In this document: in pieces, positions 1 to 8,492 of the stretch
How positions within the stretch are numbered: position 1 is the stretch's first letter
Layout of the letters: each line of letters begins with the position of its first letter
Source: DAOUFU01 sp034429275
GTDB lineage: Bacteria; Chloroflexota; Anaerolineae; Aggregatilineales; Aggregatilineaceae
Length of the DNA: 29,637 nucleotides
Reading direction: 5' to 3'
NCBI GenBank assembly: GCA_034429275.1
Contig: DAOUFU010000238.1
Span: 1 to 29,637 of the forward strand
Program-made: the position numbers and the translations under genes
The notes under the pieces: model-generated
Told to the model about the DNA's origin: nothing
Databases searched by the model: none
What the model saw: only the letters and a program-made list of their open reading frames with translations

Positions 1-69
1 CATTCGGCGGGTGGCTTCTGGCTCTCCTAGTCTAATGCTCTATAGAGAACAATTCAAGGAGAGAAGTTA

Positions 70-1404
70 ATGTCTGACAACCAAAAACTGACCCGTCGTA
101 AGTTCCTCAAGATGGCCGGGACCGCCGCAACAGGCGCAGCCCTGGCCACCCTCCCCGGCGTCAATTCTGCCGCCGCGAAGGCCACCCAGTCGCGTTTTGG
201 CGTCCCCTATATCCGCCGCCAGCGCAACGTGCGGATTGCGGTCGGCGGCTGGGCGCAGCAGAACATGATCGACCTGCTGGAACAGACCGATTTCACCGGC
301 CAGACCGGGATCAATGTCGAGATCGTGCTGCGCGCCGATACCAAAGAAACCGAGATTACCAAGATCGTTGGCGCGGTGCAGGCGGGAACCAGCCCCTATG
401 ATGTGATCGACTTTGAAGATGAACTGACCACCACGCTCTCGCAGGCCAACTACATGCTCGGCCTCGACGATATTCTGCCCCCCGGCTTGTGGGACGACTT
501 CTCGCCGGAGATGGTCGAATACAGCAAAGTCTGGAGCACCTACAAGGGTGAGACTTTCCGCGTCATCCATAACTGGGAAATGCCGATCTGGTGGTACCGC
601 AAGGACTGGTTCGACGAGCGCGGAATCGCCGTGCCGACGACCTGGGAAGAAGTCGCCGCGATGGGCGAGGTCTTCACCGACGAGGCCAACGGCGTGTGGG
701 CGACCGAAGACGGCCTGATCAAGGGCGCGTTCCTCAATGTGTACCTGGCCTGGATCACGCTCCAGGCGGGCGGCAACCCCTTTGACGTGGGCGACGAGTA
801 TAAGACGGCTCTGCAGTACATCTATGACCTGATGTACACGCACAAGACCCTCAACCCGGCCTCGCTGCAGAAGGATTACAACCAGCAGAACGGCGACTAC
901 ATCGCCGATAAGGTCGCCTTCATGCGCCAGTGGCCGTTCTTCGGCGATGTGGCGCGCAGCGCCGACAATGCGGCCTGGTTCAGCGAAGACAAGGTGGCGA
1001 TCGGTCTGCCGCCGGTGGGACCTGGCGGCAAGGCTGGCTCGACTTACCCGGCAGCCTGGGGTTTCGGCATCATCCGCACCTCGCCGAACCTGGAAGAAGC
1101 CAAAGAACTGCTGTCGTTCCTGGTCTCCGAAGAAGTGGCCGTCAAGGCCATGCAGGTCGGCTTCTGGTTCCTCAACGCGCGCAAATCGGTTCTGGCCCAG
1201 GCCCCGGCAGACAACTGGCTGGTCAAGCAGCTCAAGATGTACACCGATGCCGGCGTGATCGGCGTGCGCCCGTTCCATCCGCACTTTGTAGAAGCGCTCA
1301 CGATCCTCGAAGACACCGCTTCTGCCTACCTGACCAATCAAATGAGCCTCGACGACGCACTGGAGCAAACCCGGGCGCAGTTGAAGGACCTGGAAGAGGG
1401 CTAG
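70..1404 (+). CDS. CUT1 ABC transporter sugar-binding protein, Tat-exported
   Basis: A 444-residue extracellular solute-binding protein of the MalE/UgpB type that captures a sugar or oligosaccharide outside the membrane and delivers it to the two permeases encoded just downstream. The N-terminus carries a twin-arginine signal (TRRKFLKMAG at residues 8-17) followed by an Ala-rich hydrophobic stretch and an AAAKA cleavage-like region near residue 36, so export should be by the Tat route in folded form. There is no lipobox cysteine. The start is supported by AAGGAG at 56-61, 8 nt upstream. It is the first gene of a binding protein-permease-permease operon with no ATPase gene; a strong stem-loop follows its stop codon. 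The substrate is not readable from sequence; the downstream arabinofuranosidases suggest arabinose-containing oligosaccharides (inference). Confidence 0.9.
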   Translation: MSDNQKLTRRKFLKMAGTAATGAALATLPGVNSAAAKATQSRFGVPYIRRQRNVRIAVGGWAQQNMIDLLEQTDFTGQTGINVEIVLRADTKETEITKIVGAVQAGTSPYDVIDFEDELTTTLSQANYMLGLDDILPPGLWDDFSPEMVEYSKVWSTYKGETFRVIHNWEMPIWWYRKDWFDERGIAVPTTWEEVAAMGEVFTDEANGVWATEDGLIKGAFLNVYLAWITLQAGGNPFDVGDEYKTALQYIYDLMYTHKTLNPASLQKDYNQQNGDYIADKVAFMRQWPFFGDVARSADNAAWFSEDKVAIGLPPVGPGGKAGSTYPAAWGFGIIRTSPNLEEAKELLSFLVSEEVAVKAMQVGFWFLNARKSVLAQAPADNWLVKQLKMYTDAGVIGVRPFHPHFVEALTILEDTASAYLTNQMSLDDALEQTRAQLKDLEEG

Positions 1405-1416
1405 ACGCCCATAACC

Positions 1417-1451
1417 GGCTGCCTGGGTGGCCTTCTGCTGCCCAGGCAGCC
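1417..1451 (+). promoter_or_regulatory. Stem-loop between binding-protein and permease genes
   Basis: A perfect 11-bp inverted repeat, GGCTGCCTGGG (1417-1427) and CCCAGGCAGCC (1441-1451), with a 13-nt loop. It starts 12 nt after the binding-protein stop codon. No T tract follows, so it is more likely an mRNA 3'-end stabiliser or partial attenuator than a full terminator. Similar stem-loops of different sequence sit at the same place in the two other ABC operons of this window. Confidence 0.75.
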
Positions 1452-1501
1452 TGATCTACCGCACTGTACCAGGGGACTTTGGGAGGTTCCAGGACCAAGC
1501 C

Positions 1502-2434
1502 ATGACGACCCGAATTGATGCCGCCGCCAAGCAGCGAGCCTTTCTGCGGATACCTTCCAAATCCACCTGGCGGCGCTATATGCTTTTTACCCTGCTGGTA
1601 TCCCCGGCTTTTTTTCTCCGCCTGGCGACCGCGGCCTATCCCATCGCCCAGACGGTGATGTATAGCCTGACGAACTACAACCTGCTGCGGAACACCAACA
1701 GCTACATCGGCTTCCAGAATTTCGACCGGATGACCACCAACTACGGGGTGCGCGGCGCGCTTTCGTTCACCGTGGTGTATGTGTTGGGTTCGACCGTGCT
1801 CCAGTTGATCGTGGGCCTGCTCATCGCCCAACTGCTCAACGCCAATTTCAAAGGCCGCACCTTCGCACGCACGATCAACCTGATTCCCTGGGCCATCCCG
1901 ACTATTGTGGCCGGCTATGCCTTCCGCTGGTTTCTTGATGACCAGTTCGGCCTGCTGCCCAACTGGTACAGCACGCTGACCGGTAACAACCTGGTCATTT
2001 TCATCGACCCGATGATGGCCAAAGTGGCGGTGATCCTGGTCCACGTATGGAAGGATGCGCCCTTCATGGCGATTGTCTTCCTGGCCGGGATGCAGGGCGT
2101 GCCCCTCGACCTCTACGAAGCGGCCAAGATGGATGGGGCAAACGCGATCCAGCGTTTCAGCCGCATCACGCTGCCGCTGGTCATGCCGCTGGTGATCACG
2201 ATGGGCCTGTTCCGGGTGGTGTGGTCGCTCTCCGGCTTCGATCTGGTTTATGGGCTGACTTCGGGCGGCCCCGGCGTAGCGACTTCGGTGTTGGCGCTGC
2301 AGATCTTCCGCGAGGGCATCCTCTTCTTCAAGTTCGGCTTCGCTTCAGCGATCAGCGTGGTGTTGCTGGCGTTTGTCGGCATCGTCGGGGTGATCGGGCT
2401 GGGGCTATACCGGCGCGCAGACGTGACATACTGA
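1502..2434 (+). CDS. CUT1 ABC sugar transporter permease (MalF-type, short)
   Basis: A 310-residue inner-membrane permease of the CUT1 sugar family, with hydrophobic segments spread through the chain. The cytoplasmic EAA loop that docks the ATPase is clear (EAAKMDGA at residues 206-213, followed by a TLPLVMP segment). The reading frame is open from 1427, but that upstream part overlaps the right arm of the stem-loop and encodes a non-hydrophobic Cys/Pro-rich stretch. ATG 1502 is preferred because AGGA at 1491-1494 lies 7 nt upstream and permeases of this type begin with a short basic N-terminus before the first membrane segment. It pairs with the next gene to form the channel. The imported sugar is unknown. 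Confidence 0.9.
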   Translation: MTTRIDAAAKQRAFLRIPSKSTWRRYMLFTLLVSPAFFLRLATAAYPIAQTVMYSLTNYNLLRNTNSYIGFQNFDRMTTNYGVRGALSFTVVYVLGSTVLQLIVGLLIAQLLNANFKGRTFARTINLIPWAIPTIVAGYAFRWFLDDQFGLLPNWYSTLTGNNLVIFIDPMMAKVAVILVHVWKDAPFMAIVFLAGMQGVPLDLYEAAKMDGANAIQRFSRITLPLVMPLVITMGLFRVVWSLSGFDLVYGLTSGGPGVATSVLALQIFREGILFFKFGFASAISVVLLAFVGIVGVIGLGLYRRADVTY

Positions 2435-2450
2435 ACAAGGGGGCATCTGT

Positions 2451-3317
2451 ATGGTCGCACTATCCGCCAAAAAACGCCGTCAGTCGCCGGTGCCGCGCCT
2501 GAACCAGGTCGGGGTGTATATCTCGTTCGTGGTGTTCACCTTGATCATCCTGCTGCCGATCTATTGGATGATCCGCTCATCACTTTCGAACCAGATCGCT
2601 TTGCACAGTCTGCCGCTAAACTATCTGCCCCGGCCCACCTTGCAAAACTTCCGCACGCTGGTTGACCAGGTGCCGTTCTATGAATACACGCGGAACTCGC
2701 TGGTTTTCGCGGTGGGGACCACCCTGCTCACCCTGGTCGTAAGCTTTCTGGCCGCCTATGGTTTCGCGCGAATCCAGGTGCGCGGCAGCGGCATCCTGCT
2801 GTGGATTCTGGTGCTCTCTATGGCGCTGCCCGATGTGGGGACGATTGTCCCGCTGTACAAAATCCTGTCCAACTTCGGCCTGCTGGATTCGATTGCCGGG
2901 CTGACCCTGGTGATGAGCAGCACGCTCACACCGTTCACGGTGTGGGTGCTGGTGTCGTTCATCAAGCAGGTGCCCTACGAGATCGAAGAGGCGGCCAAGA
3001 TCGACGGGGCATCGCTGCTGGTGATCATGGGGCGCATCGTGCTGCCGGTCACGCTGCCCGGCCTGGTGACGATGGGCCTGATCAATTTCATCAATGCATG
3101 GAATAACCTGCTCTATCCGCTGTCGTTCTCGGTCACCACGGCATCGAAGACGCTCAGCGTCTCGATCACCGAGGTGTATGCGGGCTATTCGCCCTGGGGC
3201 AAGCCCTGGGAGTTGATCATGGCGGTGGGGGTGACGATGATCATCCCGGTCGTGATCCTGATCCTGGTTTCGCAGAAGGCCATTGTGCGCGGCCTGACGG
3301 GTGGGGCCATCAAGTAG
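2451..3317 (+). CDS. CUT1 ABC sugar transporter permease (MalG-type)
   Basis: A 288-residue membrane permease, the second half of the CUT1 channel. It opens with a basic N-terminus (KKRRQSP) and a first membrane helix around residues 22-42. The EAA motif is EAAKIDGA at residues 180-187, followed by a VLPVTLPG segment, and the C-terminus GLTGGAIK is typical of MalG relatives. A strong ribosome site AAGGGGG (2437-2443) lies 7 nt before the ATG, and the gene follows the first permease after 16 nt, so they are co-transcribed. The operon has no ATP-binding subunit, as is usual for CUT1 systems that share an MsmK/MsmX-type ATPase encoded elsewhere. Confidence 0.92.
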   Translation: MVALSAKKRRQSPVPRLNQVGVYISFVVFTLIILLPIYWMIRSSLSNQIALHSLPLNYLPRPTLQNFRTLVDQVPFYEYTRNSLVFAVGTTLLTLVVSFLAAYGFARIQVRGSGILLWILVLSMALPDVGTIVPLYKILSNFGLLDSIAGLTLVMSSTLTPFTVWVLVSFIKQVPYEIEEAAKIDGASLLVIMGRIVLPVTLPGLVTMGLINFINAWNNLLYPLSFSVTTASKTLSVSITEVYAGYSPWGKPWELIMAVGVTMIIPVVILILVSQKAIVRGLTGGAIK

Positions 3318-3345
3318 ATTGCCCGGTGATCGCCCGGTACGCAGA

Positions 3346-3377
3346 TGCGCCAATGGAGGGGCGCAGCGACGCTTTTT
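3346..3377 (+). terminator. Possible weak terminator of the first ABC operon
   Basis: A 6-bp stem TGCGCC (3346-3351) and GGCGCA (3360-3365) with an 8-nt loop is followed after 7 nt by TTTTT (3373-3377). The stem is short and the T tract is offset, so this is only a candidate. It lies between the last permease stop and the -10 box of the next gene, where a terminator would be expected. Confidence 0.3.
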
Positions 3378-3436
3378 GATCGGTCACCTGGGGGCGCGTT
3401 CGGCTGCCCGGCGATACCCCTTCTGGCGGGGCAAGG

Positions 3437-3442
3437 TATAAT
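3437..3442 (+). promoter_or_regulatory. Perfect -10 box (TATAAT) upstream of the CDP-alcohol transferase-like gene
   Basis: TATAAT at 3437-3442 matches the sigma-70-type consensus exactly and lies 36 nt before the ATG at 3479. No good -35 hexamer is seen at the expected distance (ATACCC at 3414-3419). It suggests that the phosphatidyltransferase-like gene is transcribed separately from the ABC operon before it. Confidence 0.45.
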
Positions 3443-3478
3443 CAGCACAGTGTCCTTCGCCGAAGAGGAGTTGACCTG

Positions 3479-4087
3479 ATGACCGCCCCAAACCCTGGAT
3501 TCGAGCATGCCGCGCTGCCCTGGCAAAAACGCGTGGCGGACCTGTGCACCGCCAGCCGCGCCCCGCTGGCCCTGGCGCTGGTCTGGTTGGGCACTCACCG
3601 GGGGAAAGATGGCGTCCAGGTGGCGTTTGTGCTGCTGCTGGTGGCCGTCACGCTGGATACGCTCGATGGGTACCTGGCCCGCGTCAGCGGGTATCCGTAC
3701 CAGACCTGGCTGGGGGCGCACGACCTGGCTTTTGATCTGGGCTTCAGCGTGGCGCTGCTGATCTATCTGGCGCTGGCCGGTTATCTTTCGCCCACGCTGG
3801 CGGCGCTCTATGCCGGGTTCTGGATCGCGGTGTTTTTCCTGCGCGTGATCCCGCTCAGTACGCTGGCCGTGCTCTCGCAGGGGCCGATCTACCTCGGTGT
3901 AGTGCTGGCGGCGCTCGTGCATGACCCTGACCTGGTGCTGTGGCTCGCGCTGTGGCTGATGGTGGCGCTGGCCTTTGCCGGGAAGCGCTTCTTCCGGGTG
4001 AGGCTGCCGGAATTTATCAACAGCCTTATCCACAGGGAGCACTGGCTCGATCACCGCAGCCGCGACCGGCGGCAGTTGAAGGAATGA
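3479..4087 (+). CDS. CDP-alcohol phosphatidyltransferase-like integral membrane protein
   Basis: A 202-residue membrane protein of the CDP-alcohol phosphatidyltransferase fold. Members transfer a phosphatidyl group from CDP-diacylglycerol (or a relative) to an alcohol in the membrane. The signature is visible as D60-x2-D63-G64-x2-A67-R68-x10-G79-x2-D82-x3-D86. The four Asp and the DG..AR core are present, but the glycine-to-third-Asp spacing is one residue shorter than the usual G-x3-D-x3-D. Hydrophobic helices run from about 90 to 170, and the C-terminus is basic and soluble. The start is set by GAGGAG (3465-3470), 8 nt before the ATG, and a TATAAT box lies upstream. The alcohol acceptor is not predictable. 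It seems unrelated in function to the sugar genes around it. Confidence 0.75.
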   Translation: MTAPNPGFEHAALPWQKRVADLCTASRAPLALALVWLGTHRGKDGVQVAFVLLLVAVTLDTLDGYLARVSGYPYQTWLGAHDLAFDLGFSVALLIYLALAGYLSPTLAALYAGFWIAVFFLRVIPLSTLAVLSQGPIYLGVVLAALVHDPDLVLWLALWLMVALAFAGKRFFRVRLPEFINSLIHREHWLDHRSRDRRQLKE

Positions 4088-4147
4088 TGTGAAAGAGTGA
4101 TGATCCATCATGGCTTGTCGATTTGAGGAAAAGGGAACAAGATTACA

Positions 4148-6100
4148 ATGACGCAAGGACACGTACTTCCCAAGCCTGTGTACCTCGACAAAGTGCAGAT
4201 CACCGGCGGGCTTTGGCACGAACGCCAGGCGACTAATCGCAGCAAGACCCTGCCGGCGATTTATCATCAACTGGAAAACCCGGGCCGCATCGACGCCTGG
4301 CGCATGGACCCCAACCGCGAGCGCCCGCGCAAGCGCAACGTGATTATCATGTTCTTTGATTCCGATACCGGCAAATGGCTGGAAGCGGTCGGTTACAGCC
4401 TGCAGACGCACCCCGACCCGGCGCTCGAACAGCAGGCCGATGCCGTCATCGACATGATGGAACGTGCCCAGCAGCCGGATGGCTACCTCAACACCTATTT
4501 CGGCAACCTGGAGCCGGAGAACAAGTGGCGCAACCTGCGCGACTGGCACGAAATGTACAACGCCGGGCACCTGATCGAAGGCGCAGTCGCCTATGCCCGC
4601 GCGACCGGCAAGCGCAAGGTGCTCGACATCCTCTCGCGCTTCGCCGACCACATCGGCACCGTGTTTGGCCCCAATGAGGGCCAGAAGCGCGGCTACCCTG
4701 GCCACCCGGAGCTGGAACTGGCGCTGGTCAGGCTCTACCGCGCAACGGGCAATGAACGCTATCTCAACCTCGCCAAATATTTCATCGACGAGCGCGGCAG
4801 ATCGCCCCACTATTTTGATCTCGAAGCCCAGGAACGCGGCGAGCACCCGGACGATTTCTGGGCGCAGACCTACAAATATTGCCAGGCGCACATGCCGATC
4901 CGCGAGCAGACCGAAGCGACCGGCCACGCTGTGCGCGCCTGCTATCTCTATTCGGGCGTCGCGGATGTTGCCCTGGAGACGGGCGACCAGGAACTGGCAC
5001 AGGTCGCGCGGCGGCTGTGGGACGACCTCACCACCCACCAGATGTACATCACCGGCGGCCTCGGCCCGGCGCACTCCAATGAAGGCTTCACCTTCGCCTT
5101 CGACCTGCCCAACGAGACCGCCTACGCCGAAACCTGCGCGGCGATTTCGCTGGCCTTCTATGCACACCGGATGTTCCATCTCGATCCCGACAGCCGCTAC
5201 ATCGACGTGATGGAACGCGCGCTGTATAACAACGTGCTCAGCGGTCTCTCGTTCGAGGGCGATCACTTCTTCTACGCCAACCCGCTGGCCTCATACCCGC
5301 ACGTCAACCCGTTCGAACCCTGGAAGGGCATCAATCTGCAGAAATATTACCGGCGCGAGGAATGGTTCTTCTGCCCGTGCTGCCCGCCCAACGTGGCGCG
5401 GACGCTTGCCAGCATCGGCGGCTACTTCTACTCCACCACCGCCAGCCGGGTCTATGTGCACCTCTACAACACGAACACGGGCCGCTTCGAGCTTGGCGGC
5501 CAGCCGGTCCAGCTTGAGCAGCAGACTGGCTATCCGTGGGATGGGCGAGTCCAGCTCACGGTGAAGACGGAGCGCCCGGCTCAGTTCGAGCTGGCGCTGC
5601 GCGTACCCGGCTGGTGCCGCCGCTTCACGCTGGAGGTCAACGGCCAGCCGCAGTCGCTCAGCCCGCAGAAGGGCTACCTGGTGATGGCGCGCCAGTGGCA
5701 AAACGGCGACACCGTCACGCTCACGCTCGATATGCCTGTCGAGCGCATGACCGCGCACCCCGACATCCGCCAGGACGCGGGGCAGGTGGCGCTCCAGCGC
5801 GGCCCGGTCGTGTACTGCCTGGAAGAAGTGGACAACGGCCCCCGCCTGGCTAATGTCATCATCCCGCCCGGCGCGGACCTGCAGGCCCACTTCGAGCCGG
5901 ACCTGTTCGGCGGCGTGAGCGTCATCACCGGCGACGCTGTGCGCATGGAAGGCGACCTTTCGGCCTGGGCCGGGGCCATCTACCAGCCGGAATCGAGCGT
6001 GCAGCAGGTGCGTACCCCCTTCCGGTTCAAGGCGATCCCCTACTACCTGTGGGCGAACCGCGAGCCGGGCGAGATGCGCGTCTGGGTGCGTGAAGGTTAG
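4148..6100 (+). CDS. GH127 beta-L-arabinofuranosidase
   Basis: A 650-residue cytoplasmic glycoside hydrolase of family GH127 (HypBA1 type), which removes beta-linked L-arabinofuranose from plant glycans using a zinc-bound cysteine nucleophile. The catalytic set is visible: E328-x-C330 and C409-P-C411-C412-P-P. By comparison with HypBA1 (E338, C340, C417, C418) the zinc ligands are E328, C330, C411 and C412, with C411 as nucleophile. E312 lies 16 residues before E328, the same spacing as the proposed acid/base E322 to E338. The N-terminal two thirds form the helical barrel and the C-terminal part a beta-sandwich. There is no signal peptide, so it acts on imported oligosaccharides. An AAGGGAA ribosome site (4131-4137) precedes the ATG. 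The next gene's ATG follows its stop by 16 nt. Confidence 0.93.
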   Translation: MTQGHVLPKPVYLDKVQITGGLWHERQATNRSKTLPAIYHQLENPGRIDAWRMDPNRERPRKRNVIIMFFDSDTGKWLEAVGYSLQTHPDPALEQQADAVIDMMERAQQPDGYLNTYFGNLEPENKWRNLRDWHEMYNAGHLIEGAVAYARATGKRKVLDILSRFADHIGTVFGPNEGQKRGYPGHPELELALVRLYRATGNERYLNLAKYFIDERGRSPHYFDLEAQERGEHPDDFWAQTYKYCQAHMPIREQTEATGHAVRACYLYSGVADVALETGDQELAQVARRLWDDLTTHQMYITGGLGPAHSNEGFTFAFDLPNETAYAETCAAISLAFYAHRMFHLDPDSRYIDVMERALYNNVLSGLSFEGDHFFYANPLASYPHVNPFEPWKGINLQKYYRREEWFFCPCCPPNVARTLASIGGYFYSTTASRVYVHLYNTNTGRFELGGQPVQLEQQTGYPWDGRVQLTVKTERPAQFELALRVPGWCRRFTLEVNGQPQSLSPQKGYLVMARQWQNGDTVTLTLDMPVERMTAHPDIRQDAGQVALQRGPVVYCLEEVDNGPRLANVIIPPGADLQAHFEPDLFGGVSVITGDAVRMEGDLSAWAGAIYQPESSVQQVRTPFRFKAIPYYLWANREPGEMRVWVREG

Positions 6101-6116
6101 CCATGCAGGGTACGCT

Positions 6117-6869
6117 ATGCCGGGGCAGGGAGGGGCGCTTCAGCTTGACCATGTGGTGATCGCCGTGCACGACCTGGAAACGGCCATGCGCGATTATCGC
6201 GGGCTGGGGTTCACCGTGCGCGAAGGCGGCGTGCACGCCAACCGCGCCACCTGCAACGCGCTGATCACCTTCGCCGACGGCACCTACCTGGAACTGCTGG
6301 CCGCCACCGGCGAGCCGCCGCTGTCCGGCCTGGTGGATTTTGGCCGCCTGCTGGTCGGCGGCGAAGGGCTGGTTGGGTTTGCGCTGCGCTCGCCGGACCT
6401 TGACGGCGAGGCTGCCCGGCTGCGCACCGAAGGCTTCTCCGTGGGGGCGGTCATTCCCGGCGAGCGCCGTCGTACCGATGGCACGCCGGTTCAGTGGAAG
6501 CTGGCCCTGCTCGCCGATGGCTTCGCCCCCTTTTTCATCCAGGATGTGACCCCGCAGGAATACCGTATCCCGCGCGTCCCGGCCCTGATCACTCATGCCA
6601 ACGGGGCGCGCGGTTTGCACGGCGTGGAAATCGCTGTGCGCAACCTGCCCGGCGCAGCGGAGCGCTACGCGCGGCTGTTCGGCCTGCCGCCGCGTTCCTC
6701 TGGCGAAGGGCTGGCGGGGGGTGAGGTGATCCTGCGCGAAGGCGCTGCCGATGACTCCCAGGATGTCCTGGCGGCGCTGCACCTCGCTTTTGCTTCCCCC
6801 GGCGACGTGAACCTGCCGGCTGCGCAGACTCACGGAGTCACGATCCGCCCCGTCCCCGCGCGTGGGTGA
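6117..6869 (+). CDS. VOC-superfamily (glyoxalase-like domain) protein
   Basis: A protein of about 250 residues with two vicinal-oxygen-chelate modules: the first opens with LDHVVIAVHDLETAM and the second with LHGVEIAVRNLPGA. This pairing matches the glyoxalase-like domain group (PF13468 type), which covers metal-dependent isomerases, lyases and dioxygenases as well as proteins of unknown role. A GTG at 6090 is in frame and would overlap the GH127 stop, but ATG 6117 is preferred because AGGG (6106-6109) is well placed before it and the domain begins soon after. It follows GH127 closely and is probably co-transcribed. No substrate can be named. Confidence 0.75.
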   Translation: MPGQGGALQLDHVVIAVHDLETAMRDYRGLGFTVREGGVHANRATCNALITFADGTYLELLAATGEPPLSGLVDFGRLLVGGEGLVGFALRSPDLDGEAARLRTEGFSVGAVIPGERRRTDGTPVQWKLALLADGFAPFFIQDVTPQEYRIPRVPALITHANGARGLHGVEIAVRNLPGAAERYARLFGLPPRSSGEGLAGGEVILREGAADDSQDVLAALHLAFASPGDVNLPAAQTHGVTIRPVPARG

Positions 6870-6884
6870 ATGGCATCGCCGGAT

Positions 6885-6913
6885 TTGGAGACGCCGCTGC
6901 AGATGCGTATGAT
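6885..6913 (+). promoter_or_regulatory. Candidate promoter for the GH43 gene
   Basis: TTGGAG (6885-6890), a 17-nt spacer and TATGAT (6908-6913) resemble a sigma-70-type promoter: the -10 matches 5 of 6 and the -35 matches 3 of 6. It lies 48 nt before the GH43 start and after the stop of the VOC gene. An A8 run at 6923-6930 follows. Confidence 0.4.
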
Positions 6914-6961
6914 CGGCACATGCAAAAAAAACTTCTTTATCACCCATAGGGAGAGACACTG

Positions 6962-8449
6962 ATGATCAGGCGAATGAGAAACCTTTTGATGATCCTCGTC
7001 GCGCTGGCGATGCTGATCCTGGTGGGCGGGATCGTCTCCGCGCAGTCGGGCGAGGGCGAGCCGGGCGTGTTCCGTAACCCACTGCTCGCCTACGCGGGGG
7101 CCGATCCCTGGCTGGTCTATTACGAGGGCAACTATTACCTGGCCACCACCACCGGCTCTTCTGAACTCACCATGCGCAGCGCGCCCACCCTGGCCGGACT
7201 CAAAACCGCCATCCCGGTGCAGATCTACCGCGAGACCGAGCCTTCGCGCTGCTGCAATATGTGGGCACCGGAATTCCACCTGCTGGATGGGCCGAACGGT
7301 CCGCGCTGGTATTTCTACTACAGCGCCGGGACGTCAGACACGCTCGACAACCAGCATACTCATGTGTTGGAAAGCGCCGGGACCGACCCGATGGGGCCGT
7401 ATACCTACAAGGCGCGCATCTTCGACCCGGCTCACGACACCTGGGCCATCGACGGCAGCATCTTGAAGTTGAACGGCCAGTTGTACTTCCTGTTCTCGGT
7501 GTGGGATGGCCCGCAGTCGCTGTTTATCGCACCGATGAGCGATCCCTGGACGTTGAGCGGCCCGCGAGTCAAGATCGCCGCGCCGCAGTACCGCTGGGAA
7601 GGCAATGTCAACGAGGGGCCGGTCGCGCTGTATCACGACGACAAAGTATTCATCGTCTTCTCGGCGACGACCTGCGCCAGCCCCAATTATGCGCTGGGCC
7701 TGCTCACCTATACCGGCGGCGATCCGTTGAACCCTGCGTCGTGGGTGAAAAGCCCGGAGCCGGTATTCCAGCGCTCGGATGAAAACGGCGTCTTTGGCCC
7801 CGGTCACAACGGCTTTTTCGTATCGCCGGATGGCACAGAGAACTGGATCGTCTACCACGCTAACGACGCGCCGAGTGACGGCTGTGACCAGGGCCGCACA
7901 ACCCGCGCCCAGAAGTTCACCTGGAACGAGGACGGAACGCCCAATTTTGGCACGCCGGTTCCGCTCACCGCCGAGATCGCCCTGCCGTCTGGCGATACCG
8001 GCGTAGATCCGCTGCTGGCCTATGGCGCGCTGACTGAGTCGCGCTTCCGCGTCTATCACGCGACGGTGAAGGATTACATTCACAACATCGATTCATTCGC
8101 CCGGCTGGGTCCATTGGGCAGTGAGGCCACGATCGACTCGCAGTTCTATGTGGTGCCGGGGCTGGCCGATCCGCAGGCCGTCACCATCATGTCGGTGACC
8201 GGCCTGGTGCTGCGTCACGAAGGCAAAACCGTGCTGTTTGGGGCCAACGACGGCTCGGAGAGCTTCGCGGCGGATGCCACCTGGTGGATCCGGCCCGGCC
8301 TCGCTGACGAGACGTGGATTTCCTTCGAGTCCTATAACATGCCGGGCCATTACCTGGGGCGACAGTTTGGCACAATGGCGCTGGTGGAACTCACCGCCGA
8401 CTCGCCGCGCAAGCTGCTCGAGGACGCCACCTATCTCGAAGAACGGTGA
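6962..8449 (+). CDS. Secreted GH43 alpha-L-arabinofuranosidase/arabinanase with C-terminal AbfB (CBM42-type) module
   Basis: A 495-residue secreted enzyme. Residues 1-28 are a Sec signal peptide (hydrophobic core, cleavage after VSA). The GH43 five-bladed propeller spans about 32-345; the expected catalytic residues are visible as base D48 (GADPW), pKa-modulating D164 (AIDGS) and acid E218 (NEGP), with WAPE at 101-104. The C-terminal region from about 355 is a beta-trefoil AbfB/CBM42-type arabinose-binding module (FRVYHA early, SFESYNMPGHYLGR late). This architecture is known from exo-1,5-alpha-L-arabinofuranosidases such as Streptomyces avermitilis Araf43A, so release of L-arabinose from arabinan is likely. 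AGGGAG (6948-6953) lies 8 nt before the ATG. Adjacent cysteines C97-C98 near the WAPE motif are unusual for an exported protein. Confidence 0.9.
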   Translation: MIRRMRNLLMILVALAMLILVGGIVSAQSGEGEPGVFRNPLLAYAGADPWLVYYEGNYYLATTTGSSELTMRSAPTLAGLKTAIPVQIYRETEPSRCCNMWAPEFHLLDGPNGPRWYFYYSAGTSDTLDNQHTHVLESAGTDPMGPYTYKARIFDPAHDTWAIDGSILKLNGQLYFLFSVWDGPQSLFIAPMSDPWTLSGPRVKIAAPQYRWEGNVNEGPVALYHDDKVFIVFSATTCASPNYALGLLTYTGGDPLNPASWVKSPEPVFQRSDENGVFGPGHNGFFVSPDGTENWIVYHANDAPSDGCDQGRTTRAQKFTWNEDGTPNFGTPVPLTAEIALPSGDTGVDPLLAYGALTESRFRVYHATVKDYIHNIDSFARLGPLGSEATIDSQFYVVPGLADPQAVTIMSVTGLVLRHEGKTVLFGANDGSESFAADATWWIRPGLADETWISFESYNMPGHYLGRQFGTMALVELTADSPRKLLEDATYLEER

Positions 8450-8454
8450 TCGCA

Positions 8455-8492
8455 CCGGGGGCGGGCAAATCCACCATTGCCTGATCCCCCGG
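8455..8492 (+). terminator. Bipartite hairpin after the GH43 gene, possible terminator
   Basis: CCGGGGG (8455-8461) pairs with CCCCCGG (8486-8492), and inside it GGCAA (8464-8468) pairs with TTGCC (8477-8481). It begins 5 nt after the GH43 stop codon. No T tract follows, so termination is uncertain. It overlaps the -35 box of the next gene. Confidence 0.35.

Noticed and set aside
38..47. CTCTATAGAG, a 10-bp palindrome with a -10-like TATAGA before the first gene
   Set aside because: No usable -35 is visible and the upstream region is cut off by the window edge, so neither promoter nor operator can be supported.
67..1368. A 433-codon open frame on the - strand opposite the first binding-protein gene
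   Set aside because: The + frame has a Tat signal, ribosome site and operon partners; the - frame has none of these.
4088..4147. ATGATCCATCAT, a small dyad before the GH127 gene, considered as an operator
   Set aside because: Only 5 bp arms, no match to the CG-centred operator at 12075-12088, and no promoter beside it.
3185..5266. A 693-codon open frame on the - strand opposite the GH127 gene
   Set aside because: It is antisense to a gene with conserved catalytic residues; its translation is rich in His, Arg and Gly with no family motif, as expected for the opposite strand of GC-rich coding DNA.
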